From Cryptomeria japonica (Eukaryota; Streptophyta; Pinopsida; Cupressales; Cupressaceae): 60,000 nucleotides of DNA. The DNA lies in contig NC_081406.1 of the NCBI RefSeq assembly GCF_030272615.1, forward strand, positions 236,573,922-236,633,921, read 5' to 3'. A model generated the notes under the pieces. It ran no database searches, was not told where the DNA came from, and saw nothing but the letters and a program-made list of their open reading frames with translations. Numbering within the stretch: the stretch's first letter is position 1; every line of letters starts with the position of its first letter. Of the stretch, positions 11,575 to 23,139 are shown one piece after another. Made by a program: the position numbers and the translations under genes.

Positions 11575-12768
11575 ATGGCTTCCACATCTCATACCAGTTC
11601 TAGTGCATCTATTGAGTCTGCAAGTTTTATTCAATGAAATTCCAACTATAATGCCCTATCACAAGTTCCAACTAGTGTGATAGTAGAAGAGAGAATTTCT
11701 GACTACATAGATTGCAAGATTGAAGACCTAGGGTCTCTAGCTATCCACTCCTAGTTAGGTTTATTTTGTGGCAAGGATAAGAAGATCAAACTAGAGTTTA
11801 ATATTTTGGAGAAGAAGAAGCTCCACAATGTTGTTTACTTCCTAGAGGATTTCATAGAGGATCATATAAGGATCATTCTGAGCAAAGTCCATGGTGATAA
11901 GATGTACCTGGAGAGAATACATGATATCATGCCGTAGGCAATTCATGCAGTCACTGGATTCTACAACACAAGGAAAGTGCCAGCCCTAAGGACGGTAAGC
12001 AAAACTGAAATGTCCAAGCTCACCGGTTCAGTGGGCGACTCACAAGGCATGAAAGTCAATTCTATCAAGGATGATCTGGTGAAGTATGCATGTATGGTGA
12101 TTGGATACTGGACATTCTCAGCTAGTAGAATTAACTCTATGTCTGCTGCAGCGGTAAATGCCGCTTACCGGATGATAAAGGAGGATGCATCATTTGATCT
12201 GTGCATCGATATGTAGAGACAACTCCTATTGAATCTAAAGTCAATCAAACAGGATAATGCACTAAGTTTCAAGTTTGGACAACTACTGGTTGGATTGTTC
12301 TTCTATTTCCAAGGCTACTTTCTAGGAGTAGGAGATGTCCAGTGGTCTGCTGACCAACTGGTGACCAAGCAAATCAAGGAAAGTATTGAAGCAATTGGAA
12401 CCAGTTACCCTGATATTTTGAACAAGTATATTGATGAGTTAAGACCAAAAATAAGCCAAAGAATGAGGATATCAGGTGACATTGTCAAGAAATATGAAGA
12501 TGATATCTGTTTCACCATCCAAGTAGATAAAAGCATAATGGAGGCTGTTGAGCCCAGACAGGAAGAAGTGGAGCCAATGGGCTATGAGGTAATATACGAT
12601 ATGTTGGAAGGGTATGCCTCTACCCTTATTTCCTCACCTCTTGATCCTAAGGAAAAGAGGACCGGAACCTATCTAGAAAGGGTTACACCGATCGAGGAAC
12701 CCTCTGCAAAGAAAGAAAAAGAACTGACAATGAAGAAGGCAAAGGCAGTGCCTACAGCATTAGCACCG
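11575..12768 (+). pseudogene. A1 second ORF, N-terminal part (unrecognised domain)
   Basis: Opens with ATG at 11575 (MASTSHTSSSAS) and stays in one frame for 398 codons to the nested insertion at 12768. A conserved domain of about 250 residues has landmarks AIHAVTGFYNTRK, KLTGSVGDSQGM, MVIGYWTFSASRINSMS, AYRMIKEDASFDLC, FKFGQLLVGLFFYFQ and RMRISGDIVKKYEDDICF. B1 keeps the same landmarks in diverged form at 32465-33150 (KAITGLPTTGK, LTGATFDKRSLRV, FRFGNLLVCLM). In-frame stops occur at 11635, 11752, 11935 and 12214. The ORF continues at 20676, with the duplicated CACCG on both sides of the insertion. I do not recognise the domain; copies are probably widespread as hypothetical proteins in repeat-rich plant genomes. 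Confidence 0.78.
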
Positions 12769-14040
12769 TGTAGCGTCCTAAAATTGCAACACTTGCAATT
12801 TCGACTGCATTTGGGTCTTCACGATGGTGATGCAACACGGAACCTGAATGGAGACCCCGAAACTTGTTCATGACATCAAAAACTGCATTTTTCAGCACCC
12901 TGGCCTGACCCTCCTTGCACCCTGCTGTCCCGGGAGGTGGGACCATGGTGCCTAGCGCCCTGGTCCTTCAGGACTAGGGCACCCAGTGCCCTGGTCCCCC
13001 AGGACCATGGCGCCCAGCGCCCTGGTCCCTGGCCCTATTTTGGGCCCGGTCTCTTGTGGGAATCGGGTCTTTAAGTTTGCAATTCGGGAAATAATGTTTC
13101 CTGGTCGGCCTAAGGTCGGGAAAATCAGTCTATCAACCCTAATTGACAAGTATATAAACTACTTTTCCTCTCCTAGAAAGGGAGGTAGGAAAAAGGGAGA
13201 AAATAAGCAAGGGCAAGACGTGGAAGCGATATTCAAACATTCAAACATTCAAGCATTCAAGCATTCCTTCAAGCAATTGAGCATTCTAAGTCTCCATTCA
13301 AGGCTAAGTGTTGCATTCAAGACAAGGATTCAACCATTGAAGAGGAGATCACATACAACATACAACATACTACATACATTACACCTTCGCATGTAAGAAT
13401 ACAAACATTCTTACAACAAGGTATCAGTACTTGTTTACATTACAAACATTTACATTTACAGCATTCTCATTTCTTGGTTAATTCCAAAACCGGGGTTTGA
13501 CCTAAAGGCAAACCCCTCATCCCTAACCCCCCAATCATCCTCTCTTTTCTATGTGTAGGTTGTAGGTATACGGCTGTAATTGAAGATCTGGAATCCTTGT
13601 GCAGAGACGAACAGATCCCCCTTCGTTTCGCGGATTTTTCAGAGGACCTTGTGCACGCCGGGCGCCATCGTCCCGTCAACTTTTGTTCAAATTTGCAAAA
13701 CAGCACCGTCTTGACATTTTACTGCTAATTCCAGGTCTGCAGCTTCATCCCATATCCCTATCTCTGTTTATTAGCGAATCTTTCCTACTTTACATGCATT
13801 CCTAGTTCAATCTTTCTATCTACATTCTTTACAAAAGAGGGTATCCTTTCTATCACAACCCTTGAAACTCATATAGAATCCAATCTTGCATTGTGTGGGA
13901 TTGGATCTTGTGGGTTTCAACCCCTCTTTTGAATGTAAAGTCTCCCCTAAGTGAAAACCATCAACCCTAGTGACTCTCCCTTCTCTCTCCTTGGAGTTGG
14001 GGAGGGGAGAACAACTAGGGTTTGATTTTTCCACTTTACA
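12769..14040 (+). repeat. Gag-only element 5' LTR
   Basis: 1272 bp. Holds GC-rich imperfect palindromic repeats (about 12940-13030), a TATA box, a run of short attcaa repeats (about 13229-13268), and a block with GGAC...GTCC symmetry near 13640-13680 that recurs in the leader. Ends CCACTTTACA. Confidence 0.93.
13151..13158 (+). promoter_or_regulatory. TATA box of the gag-only 5' LTR
   Basis: TATATAAA, conserved at 19781-19788 in the 3' LTR and at 578-585 (minus) in the partial copy. It probably sets the U3/R boundary about 30 bases downstream. Confidence 0.6.
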
Positions 14041-14044
14041 TTTT

Positions 14045-14062
14045 GGTGAACCCGACGTGAAC
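14045..14062 (+). other. Primer binding site of the gag-only element
   Basis: TGGTGAACCCGACGTGAA, a few bases after the LTR end, starts with the TGG expected opposite a tRNA CCA end. It is not the initiator-Met sequence used by the A, B and copia elements. I cannot assign the tRNA with confidence. Confidence 0.6.
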
Positions 14063-15223
14063 ATCCTCATTCTGATTATTCATGGTTAGATCTGAAAATT
14101 TTTCTTTCCTAATTATATTTCCATGTTTGATCTTTTGCAAATTTTAGAGGTTGATTGCATACAAACCCTAAAATTTTCTTTTTAAGTAATTAAACTTGTG
14201 GAATGTTTAATTGTTAATGCTTGTTTCAGATCTACCCTTCTATTGCAAATTGTCAATTCATATTTGTGCTTTAACTCTAAAAATTAAGTGGTTAAATGTC
14301 AAAACCCTAATTTTTAAGACCTTCTTGATTCAACCTTACTGATAATTTCACTGATCAAAACACCTCCAAATCGGCTATAATTTTGGATTCCACAACAAAA
14401 TCACAATATCTCTCATCCTTGAAAATTTGGAAAAAAGTTGCGAGGACCGTGTGCACCCCGAGCGCCCTCGTCCCCGACATTTTTTCCGAAATTTCGAGAG
14501 CTAGATCTTACTGTATTTTTCTGCTAAAATCCAAAATTTTGGCTGATTTTATCAATTTTAACACCTTCAAAATTAAAGTCAAATTTGGTCTAGCGATTGC
14601 TTGGATTGAGGCTTCTAATCATTCAAAAATTGTTGAAATTGAAATTTATATCAAAATTGTGTTTCTTACAGTCCTAAATCTGAAAAGTGTGTTGACATTC
14701 ATTCGAAATTTCAGTGTTTTATTCAAATATTTGTAGTTTGTGACTTTTGAAATTAAGTGTTTAATTGCAACAACTTTGATTTCCACTTTCAAATTTGAAT
14801 TTTGCATGAAATTGAGTCAATTTTTAAATTTCAACACTTGCATTGCTTTCAGCATTCCCTCTAAAATCATAAAATTCAAAATTTCAGTTTCCCCCTCTTT
14901 TTCAAAATTCAAATTTTACATTTTTCAACAATCTTGGTAGGGTTCAATTTTGAGATTGCAACTTTAATTTGGCCTATCTACAGATCATAAAATCACTCAA
15001 TTTTTTCAGATTAGCTTTAAAATCATCATAACTTTCATCCCTGAAAATTTCGAAAAAAGTTGCGAGGACCATGTGCACTCCGTTCGCCACAGTCTCGGAC
15101 ATTTTTTCTGAAATTTCGGGAGATTGTCTTGATTGCATTTAATAGCTTAAATCTAGGAGATTGGTTGATTCTATTGAAATTTGCTACCTCTAAAATTCAA
15201 AATCTTCTCTCTCTCTTTAGTGC
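14063..15223 (+). other. Leader of the gag-only element
   Basis: About 1.16 kb of AT-rich, T-rich sequence with no convincing gene. Two diverged copies of a block of about 110 bases lie at about 14383-14500 and 15002-15121. Each contains GAAAATTT, AAAAAAGTTGCGAGGACC, GTGCAC and a closing GACATTTTTT. The core also resembles 13630-13690 inside the LTR. It may hold packaging or dimerisation structures. Confidence 0.55.
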
Positions 15224-18200
15224 ATGAGTTTTACAACAATAAGTCCTACTTACACTATTCCCGTTAGACGAAGCCTTAGAATTAAGTCTTTCCAAGGTGT
15301 AATTACTGAGGAGACGGAACCTAATTTGAATGGCCTTTTTAATGAGGACATGGGTAATTCCTCTAATCCTCTTAATGATGAAGAAGCTCTCCATGAGGTT
15401 TCTGTAGAACAACTTTCAAAATTGGATAACCAATTTGATGATTTTCGACAATGGATGTCTCAAGAATACCCCGATAGTCAAGCTCTTCCTTTAATTGAGG
15501 GTCTAAAGCGTATGGTTCAAAGTGATAAGAATGGAATTGATATTTTGCATGGTATTGCACACATTGTGGATTCGAATGTGGTGCCTATGAAAAGTTGTGT
15601 TGAAACCTTAGGTTATACACAACCTCTTACTCAAGTCAATCATTCTATTCCTTTGACAACTCCTATTGCTAGTATACCTACTTTCACATCAAACATAATG
15701 ACTACTTCAATACAAGACATTCCTCCTATGATCACTAGTCATGGGGGCAATCCCTCTTCTTCAATCAACCCACTTCCTTCATTCAATCCAACTTCTTCAT
15801 TTATTCCTTCAATGAGTATTCCTATTACATCTCCACAAATGAACATGACGCAAGGGGGCAATTCATTTAACCCTTCCATTCCTCCTTGTAGTGTTCCTCC
15901 TTTCCAATCATCTCCTATGACTAACTATCATAGTGTCCCACCACCTTACTCTCTACCTTCTTTCAATAACATAACACCTCCATCACAATCTAACATATCT
16001 AATATGAACTCTTCGACTGAAGCGACCATTACCAACCTTGCACAAACTGTCTCTTCTTTACAGCAACAAATTGCCTCTATGAATCAATCTAAGTTTAGTG
16101 TGCCCACATTTGATGTGGCGAGCCCACTTTCTCTTGACATTGTTTGAGCTATCCCCCCTAAACATGTTGAAATTCCACATTTGGAGCTTTATAATGGTAA
16201 GGGTAATCCTCTAACACATGTTAAGACCTTTCAAACAATATGTATTGATTTTGCTTATGACCAAAGGTTGCTTGCAAAACTGTTTACTAGAACATTAAGA
16301 GATAAAGCCCTACAATGGTATTGCTCGTTGCCTTCCTATTCTATTACATCTTTCGAACAACTTGCAAATGCTTTTATTCAACAATTTCAAAACAATATAA
16401 GTCCTAAAGTTACTTTGATTGATTTAATGCATTGTAAACAAGGTGTTAAAGAAAAAGTGACTGATTTCATTAGTAGATATAAGCATTTGTATGCTCAAAT
16501 TTCTTTTCTAGTGCCTGACAATGATATTCAAAGAATCTTTATTTCTAATTTACAAAAAGATATTAGAGAAAAACTCCTGTTTTCTAAGTTTACTTCTTTC
16601 CAACAGTTGTGCGCAACTCTTCACAATTATCAACTGACTGTGAGTCAAATGGAACAAGCAAATCCTATGGCTCCGAGTGATAAGGGTGATAGTAGTCAAC
16701 AACCATTTGGGAAGTTTAAACCGAACAGAGAGTCCATTAAATTCAATGAACACATCATCAACAACAATGTGAATGCGACATCAGGTTTGCCTCCTATTTC
16801 TAAGTTTTTCAAGAAAGAAAGAAAGTTCACTCCTTTGAATGAGTCATTGCATAGTATTATGAATAAGTTATTGGAACAAAATGTGCTTACTCTTCGTCCT
16901 ATAAGGCAAATAGACCCTACAAAGATTAATTCACCCTATTTTGATAACAAATCTTTTTGTCAATTTCATCGTCATCCTGGGCATGATACTGAAAAATGTT
17001 TTTCTTTAAAGGGTAAAATTCAAGATTTGATTGATAATAATACTATTTCTGTTTCTAGAGTGAGTGATAAAGGCAATACATCTGTAGCTCCTCCTAACCA
17101 AAATCTTAAGATTTTTACTAATCCATTACCTTCTCATACCTCTAATGTGATTGATACCACTGATTCCTCTGTCTCACCTGATGATCTTGTGTCCATGACT
17201 CCGAATGTGATTAACTTTGTAGAGCAGCAGAAAATCCCTAAAGAACCTTCCATCACCTTTGATTCTAGTGAAACTATCAGGGCACCTGATGGTCCTTTAT
17301 ATATAGTTGCAAAAGTCAAGAGTACACCTTGCCATGGAGTGCTTATTGATCCTTCTTGTATGGTTAATATCATTACTGAAGAATTTCTTTTTACTTTGCA
17401 ATTGAATCAAGTGATCTATGATGAAACAAATGTGGTTGTGAAACTATTTGATGCATTTTCTTCTCCTGCAATTGGTTCTATTACATTACCTATTGAGGTC
17501 CATAACAAATCCCTTGATGTGGACTTTGCTATTATTCCATCATCCGAACAATTTCGTGTGAAGCTAGGCTATCCTTGGCTATCTTCCATGAAAGCTATTG
17601 CTTCTCCTATTCACAAGTGTTTGAAATTTCCCCATAATGGTGAAGTTGTTACTGTCACTCATAGTCTCTTTAAACCAGCTAAAAGAACTTCTAGCGTTCC
17701 TATTGATTACTTTTGGCCTAAACAATTCCAATCTCTTCCTCCGCGAAGTGATCATCTTTTCAAATCTTATCAAAAGTGGAAAAAAGATATGATCCTATCT
17801 CTAAGTGAACCTAGAACACCCAAACTTGACATTCCTATCGTTCTTGAGAAGGAAGTTCTTCCCTTGAAAGATAAAACTAATGTCTTTCCTCAAGAAGATT
17901 CCCAACCCATCCCTATGGATGTGACTATGCCTATATCTAATAAACTTCCTAAAAGTAGACCTATCCCTCCTCATCATGATGGACTTGGTCTCCTTCCTAA
18001 ACCAAATATTCCTCCCTTATATGGAGCAGTTCCTCCTCCTTCCTCTTATGGAGAGAAGAGACCTTCCTCTTCTCCTATTATTCAACCTAAGAGACCACAA
18101 CCTAAACACCCAAGTGAAAAGGATGAGAACATTCCTCCTCCTCAATCTTCTCAACTTCCTACTAAGACTAGACGGAATCACTCTGCACATGAACGTCGAC

Positions 18201-18658
18201 AAAAGCGTCATCTTAGAGCTCAGGCAGCTGCTTCTCAATCATCAAAAACACCTTCAGCTAGTATTATTCCATTTTCTCCTCAGCCGATGATTGAGCCGAA
18301 ATCTCCTAAACATAAGATGCATGATGGTCTTGATCCTGTGCGAGTTAAAGATCCTATTTTTATAAATCTTGATGATGATATAGATGAAAATATTATTCAT
18401 GATGAAAATGTTACTCCTGTTCATTCTGATAGTGAATATGAATATGTTGATGTTGATAATCATTTATCTAACGAATTTTCTAAAGCTCTTATCCTAGCTC
18501 CTAGACAAGAACAACGTGGCTCGGAACATGAACATAGCCCTTGTTTGGATCTTGTGATAGGTCCATCTACTATGTTGGATGTTCCTCCTCTAGCATGTTT
18601 CCTACCTTCCCGAAATATTGATCAGCAAGATCGGGGGGTAGATGACGTGCTAGACTAG
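15224..18658 (+). pseudogene. gag: Gag polyprotein of the gag-only element (one in-frame TGA)
   Basis: One frame of 1,145 codons starting ATG 15224, interrupted only by TGA at 16145-16147. The N-terminal 300 residues are Pro/Ser/Thr-rich. After the TGA comes a Ty3-type retrotransposon gag domain (ELYNGKGNPLTHVKTFQ, LQWYCSLPS, FEQLANAFIQQF). A zinc-finger-like motif follows, CQFHRHPGHDTEKC, of the Cys-His-His-Cys form typical of plant Tat-like elements. A protease-like fold comes next (LIDPSCMVNII, then LGYPWLSSMKA), with the usual Asp-x-Gly centre replaced by Asp-Pro-Ser. The C-terminus is Pro-rich, then strongly basic (HERRQKRHLRAQ), then acidic (INLDDDIDENI). The TGA fits a CGA-to-TGA methylation change. 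No pol follows. Confidence 0.85.
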
Positions 18659-19385
18659 TTCATTAGCATAGCAGACTCTCTCCTCCTCTCTTTTGTTACT
18701 TCTTCTATGTGTTATTCTCATTCTTCTATTTGTTGTCCTTAGTGTTGTCTACTTGAGGACGATGCAAAACATTGAGATCTCTTTTGGTCTCTCTCATGTT
18801 GACTCAAAAGACACATGTGTTCCCTTCTTCTAGGTGACCTTCCTTGATTGGGGAATGAAGAACAATTATGCATACATACATATGATATACATGAATTATC
18901 ATACAACATACTGACCCCGAGGAAATCGAAGTCACCTTGTGCTTTGTGTTTTGTGTCTATTATCCTTGGGCTTATCTCACACTTGGGGGCTAAATCCTTA
19001 TGATAACGTGCTCCTTTCTCATTTCTTATATGTATCACTACCTTAAAGCAATCACCCCCGGTGAGGCATGTGCGATCACTTTAACGTAGGGGGGCATACA
19101 TCCCGTTCATATCTTTTCAAGATACTTGAAAATTTCTTGACAAATTTAGCTTTTCCTTGAAAATTTTTGATATCTTTCTTGCATGACTCATAGTGAGGGA
19201 ACCTTACTACTGATAGTCATGGTTCTCCCTCGTGATCTTCCCTTTTACTTTGTCAATCGAAGTCGTAAGATCCTTAGTCCACTGGGGGCTTGGTGTATCT
19301 TGCCTCCTTGACGTGGTGAAAGTCTTTCAATGTTGATTCCTTGTACTTTACTGGAAGTATGAGCGTACGCTTATACTCCCGCTAA
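18659..19385 (+). other. 3' untranslated region of the gag-only element
   Basis: About 730 bases without a gene. Contains the CTTGAGGAC motif often seen after the last ORF of plant Ty3 elements and three G-rich tracts resembling the polypurine tract: 18982-18994 (ACTTGGGGGCTAAA-like), 19087-19096 and 19282-19292. Confidence 0.55.
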
Positions 19386-19398
19386 AGTGGGGGCTAAA
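19386..19398 (+). other. Polypurine tract of the gag-only element
   Basis: AGTGGGGGCTAAA, directly before the 3' LTR TG at 19399. It is a G-run followed by CTAAA rather than a pure purine run; the upstream copy at 18982-18994 shares that form. Confidence 0.65.
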
Positions 19399-20670
19399 TG
19401 TAGCGTCCTAAAATTGTGACACTTGCAATTTCGACTGCATTTGGGTCTTCACGATGGCGATGCAACACAGAACCTGAATGGAGACCCTGAAACTTGTTCA
19501 TGACATCAAAAACTGCATTTTTCAGCACCCTGGCCTGACCCTCCTTGCACCCTGCTGTCCTGGGAGGTGGGACCATGGCGCCCAGGACCGTGGTCCTTCA
19601 AGAATAGGGCGCCTAGTGCCCTGGTCCCCCAGGACCATGGCGCCCAGCGCCCTAGTCCCTGGCCCTATTTTGGGCCCGGTCTCTTGTGGGCATCGGGTCT
19701 TTAAGTTTGCAATTCGGGAAATAATGTTTCCTGGTCGGCCTAAGGTCGGGAAAATCAGTCTATCAACCCTAATTGACAAGTATATAAACTACTTTTCCTC
19801 TCCTAGAAAGGGAGGTAGGAAAAAGGGAGAAAATAAGCAAGGGCAAGATTGGGAAGCGATATTCAAACATTCAAACATTCAAGCATTCAAGCATTCCTTC
19901 AAGCAATTGAGCATTCTAAGTCTCCATTCAAGGCTAAGTGTTGCATTCAAGACAAGGATTCAACCATTGAAGAGGAGATCACATACAACATACAACATAC
20001 TACATACATTACACCTTCGCATGTAAGAATACAAACATTCTTACAACAAGGTATCAGTACTTGTTTACATTACAAACATTTACATTTACAACATTCTCAT
20101 TTCTTGGTTAATTCCAAAACCGGGGTTTGACCTAAAGGCAAACCCCTCATCCCTAACCCCCCAATCGTCCTCTCTTTTCTGTGTGTAGGTTGTAGGTACG
20201 CGGCTATAATTGAAGATCTGGAATCCTTGTGCAGAGACGAACAGATCCCCCTTCGTTTCGCGGATTTTTCGGAGGACCGTGTGCACACCGAGCGCCATCG
20301 TCCTATCAACTTTTGCTCAAATTTGCAGAACAGCACTGTCTCGACATTTTACTACTAATTCCAGGTCCGCAGCTTCATCCCATATCCCTATCTCTGTTTA
20401 TAAGCGAATCTTTCCTACTTTACATGCATTGCTAGTTCAATCTTTCTATCTACATTCTTTACAAAAGAGGGTATCCTTGCTATCACAACCCTTGAAACTC
20501 ATATAGAATCCAATCTTGCATTGCATTGGATTGGATCTTGTGGGTTTCAACCCCTCTTTTGAATGTAAAGTCTCCCCTAAGTGAAAACCATCAACCCTAG
20601 TGACTCTCCCTTCTCTCTCCTTGGAGTTGGGGAGGGGAGAACCACTAGGGTTCGATTTTTCCGCTTTACA
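19399..20670 (+). repeat. Gag-only element 3' LTR
   Basis: 1272 bp, the same length as the 5' LTR. Ends CCGCTTTACA, followed by the target duplication CACCG (20671-20675). Its TATA box is at 19781-19788. Confidence 0.93.
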
Positions 20671-20675
20671 CACCG

Positions 20676-22862
20676 GTTACTACTGCAACTCCAAAAGTGA
20701 CCAAGTGATCACCAGCCAAGAAGAAACTAGAAGTTGCACCGGCTAAAGTGTTCTAGAGAAAGAGGAAGACAAGGAATACCTCTCCAGACTCTGAAGAAAC
20801 TGTGTCTGAGGAAAAGCCAAAGAAAACACGTCAAGCAAAGAGAAAGACAAAGAATGAACCGACATCATCTGCACCAGTAAATATAGATATCTCTTCCTAT
20901 AAACCTTTGACACATTGTTAAAGAACAATAAAGAATATTAGGAGAAAAGTGCTACATGACTTAATTGAGTGTATTGATGACTTTAATGATGATGAAAGGG
21001 AAGCGGTTGAAAAGGAAATAATTCAGTATTTATGTGTTAATGACCGGTCACCCTCAGAGATTAAACCTCAGACACTGGATTATTTGTATATGTCATTAGA
21101 TAATAGATGGTGCATTGCCATAGAGAAAGAATAGGAAATTAGGGAGAAATGTTTTGCACAGTACTTTCCTGACCTGTCAAAATGTGAATTATTTGATGTT
21201 ATTGACCAAAATAAAGGACTCTTCTTCACTAGAAGAAGAAGACTCTGGCTGTTAGAAGGTAGAGTTGATGATGTCGAAAAATACACTCATATGTATATGA
21301 GAACCGCTATTCAGTCTCACAAAGCGCGTCTAGCCAATCGACAAGCTAAAAAAGAATCGGTTATATCCAAATCGAATGAAGTATTTGATGATGAAGGAAA
21401 TCCGGTTGTTGAACTGATCGACACCATTGATGTCAATGCTCTGGATGTAGAGGATGTTACTCAGGAAACAGTATCTGAGGCAACAAGATAGGAGCAATAG
21501 GCTAAACAGGTTGATAAGAAAGTTGATGACAGACAAGAAGTAGCAAACGAACAGGTCGAGCAGAAGAAAAAGGATGAAGAGGAGAAGAAGAAGAAGAAAG
21601 ATGAAGAGGAGAAGAAGAAAAAGGCTGAAGAGGAGAAGAAGAAGAAAGATGAAGAGGAGAAGAAGAAGAAGAAACATGACAAGGAGCAGAAGAAAAAGGA
21701 TGAAGAAGAGAAAAAGAAGCAAGAAGATGAAAAGAAAAAGAAGGAAGAGGAAGATAAGGAACATGAGAAAAAGAAGGAAGCGGAGAGGAAGAAGAAGTAA
21801 GAGGAAGATAAGGAATAGGTGAAGAAGAAGGAAGCAGAGAGGAAAAAGAAGGAAGAAGAAGATAAGGAACAGGAGAAGAAGAAAGAAGCAGAAAAGAAAA
21901 AGGCTAAGGAGGACAAGGAAGCGGAGAAGAGGAGAGAAGAAGAGAAGAAGAAAGTGGAAGAGGACAAGGTAGGAGAAGCAAAGAAGAGAACCTAGATGGA
22001 GACTTCAAAGGAAACTAGGAGTCAAGCCAAATTGGCTGACCTCACCAGTCCTATCAATCTCTAGTCTGCAAGTGAAATGGATCTAATGTAGAGAATCAAG
22101 GTTGCTCAAGAGTGCCTTGAAATTATTTGAAGGTAGAAGGAGCAGGATGTAATTCAAGAAGCTATGGACACTCTTACCAATTTGATATGCGGGACAAATC
22201 TTCCTTACACTAATTCATCACTAGCTAAACTTAAGCTCCTATGCACAATAGTGGATGATTAGGTGCAGAGCCTAGAAGAGGTAGCAGAGGCAAATATCAA
22301 GAAGGAGCATCAAAAAGCTCTTAATATAGCTCTAGTGAAGAAGTTGAATGAGCTCCGGTCTGAACTGAAGAAAGAACAAAAGGATATAAGGGATGCTCTG
22401 GATGAGGGGAATCTACTACTCAGCAAGATCTGCCAACCCCATCTGTTCTATGATGATGTGCTAGCTCATAAGCAAAAGCTTCAAATTGACTTGCAGTCCT
22501 ACATGAGCACATTCAAGCCACCTTATGATTCCTTTACAACTTATGGGGAAACCGTTCACCAGTTTCACATCCAGTCAGCAAAAATGGAGCAAGAGATTAG
22601 CACACGGTCTAGAGATTTGCAAGACATACAACTGGTTCTACTCCCACAATTGCAAATTCTTCAGAAGTGCTATCTGAACCTGAATTCCTTAACAGTGACA
22701 CAGAAGATGAGCACAATCGATGCTATGGAAGAATAGGTCTCCCAAATGCAAACAAAGAAAGAAGTAGCCACCTCCCTACTTGAGTTCTGGTCTTTGTTGA
22801 TGAAACAATTCTTGGAGGACTTTAAATCTATTTTTGACAAGTATTATTCCTTATTGTCATAA
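20676..22862 (+). pseudogene. A1 second ORF, C-terminal part (Lys/Glu-rich helix and helical tail)
   Basis: Continues the frame interrupted at 12768; the insertion falls exactly between codons, so the joined ORF is about 1,126 codons ending TAA at 22860-22862. Order: basic linker; helical segment (about 20890-21150, LIECIDDFNDDEREAVEKE); an acidic stretch; a Lys/Glu-rich run at about 21560-21980 built from EEEKKKK units, which could be a single long charged helix; then a helical domain (about 22140-22860) with LAKLKLLC, NIALVKKLNEL and FKPPYDSFTTY. At least ten in-frame stops, mostly TAG or TAA at positions that fit Gln codons. The same order is kept in A0 and, more diverged, in B1. Function unknown; structural or scaffolding by composition only. 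Confidence 0.78.
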
Positions 22863-23139
22863 ACTTTTATTATTTTGAAAATAGGGTTGTTCAACTGTAC
22901 TTTGTCATTGTTGGCAAAGGGGGAGAAGAATTCTATTTGAGAGAAGTATCTATTAATCAAAATTTTGATATATGCTCTGAATATCTCAATGTTTATGCTC
23001 TTTATGCAAAATTGTTATACATTGTATTGACAAGGGATAGTGTATATGCTTAGGGGGAGCAATTTTGCTGATGTCATGATTTTGTTGTAAAACACTTAGA
23101 TGTCAAAATTTTATTTTCCTAAGTGTTGCCATCAATGCC

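Larger units (their letters stand above)
12769..20670 (+). mobile_element. Gag-only LTR retrotransposon (TR-GAG type)
   Basis: Complete element of 7902 bp with two 1272-bp LTRs (12769-14040, 19399-20670) starting TGTAG and ending TTTACA. Perfect target duplication CACCG at 12764-12768 and 20671-20675. The internal region holds a primer site, a leader of about 1.2 kb, one long gag frame with a single TGA, and a 3' region with G-rich tracts. There is no RT, RNase H or integrase. The class of LTR elements carrying only Gag has been described in plants as TR-GAG and needs enzymes from a related autonomous element. By eye the LTRs agree at about 96% of sites, so this is one of the youngest insertions here. 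Confidence 0.92.

Noticed and set aside
13229-13268. Short repeats of attcaa type that look like a small array
   Set aside because: Units are 8-10 bases without unique spacers. It is a simple repeat inside the LTR, not CRISPR.
18254-18463. Minus-strand Ile/Asn-rich ORF inside the gag-only gag
   Set aside because: Shadow of the acidic Asp-rich tail on the plus strand.
21330-21967. Long minus-strand Phe/Leu/Ser-rich ORFs (also 24523-25057)
   Set aside because: They are the antisense of the Lys/Glu-rich run; GAA and AAG codons read backwards as Phe, Ser and Leu and rarely give stops.
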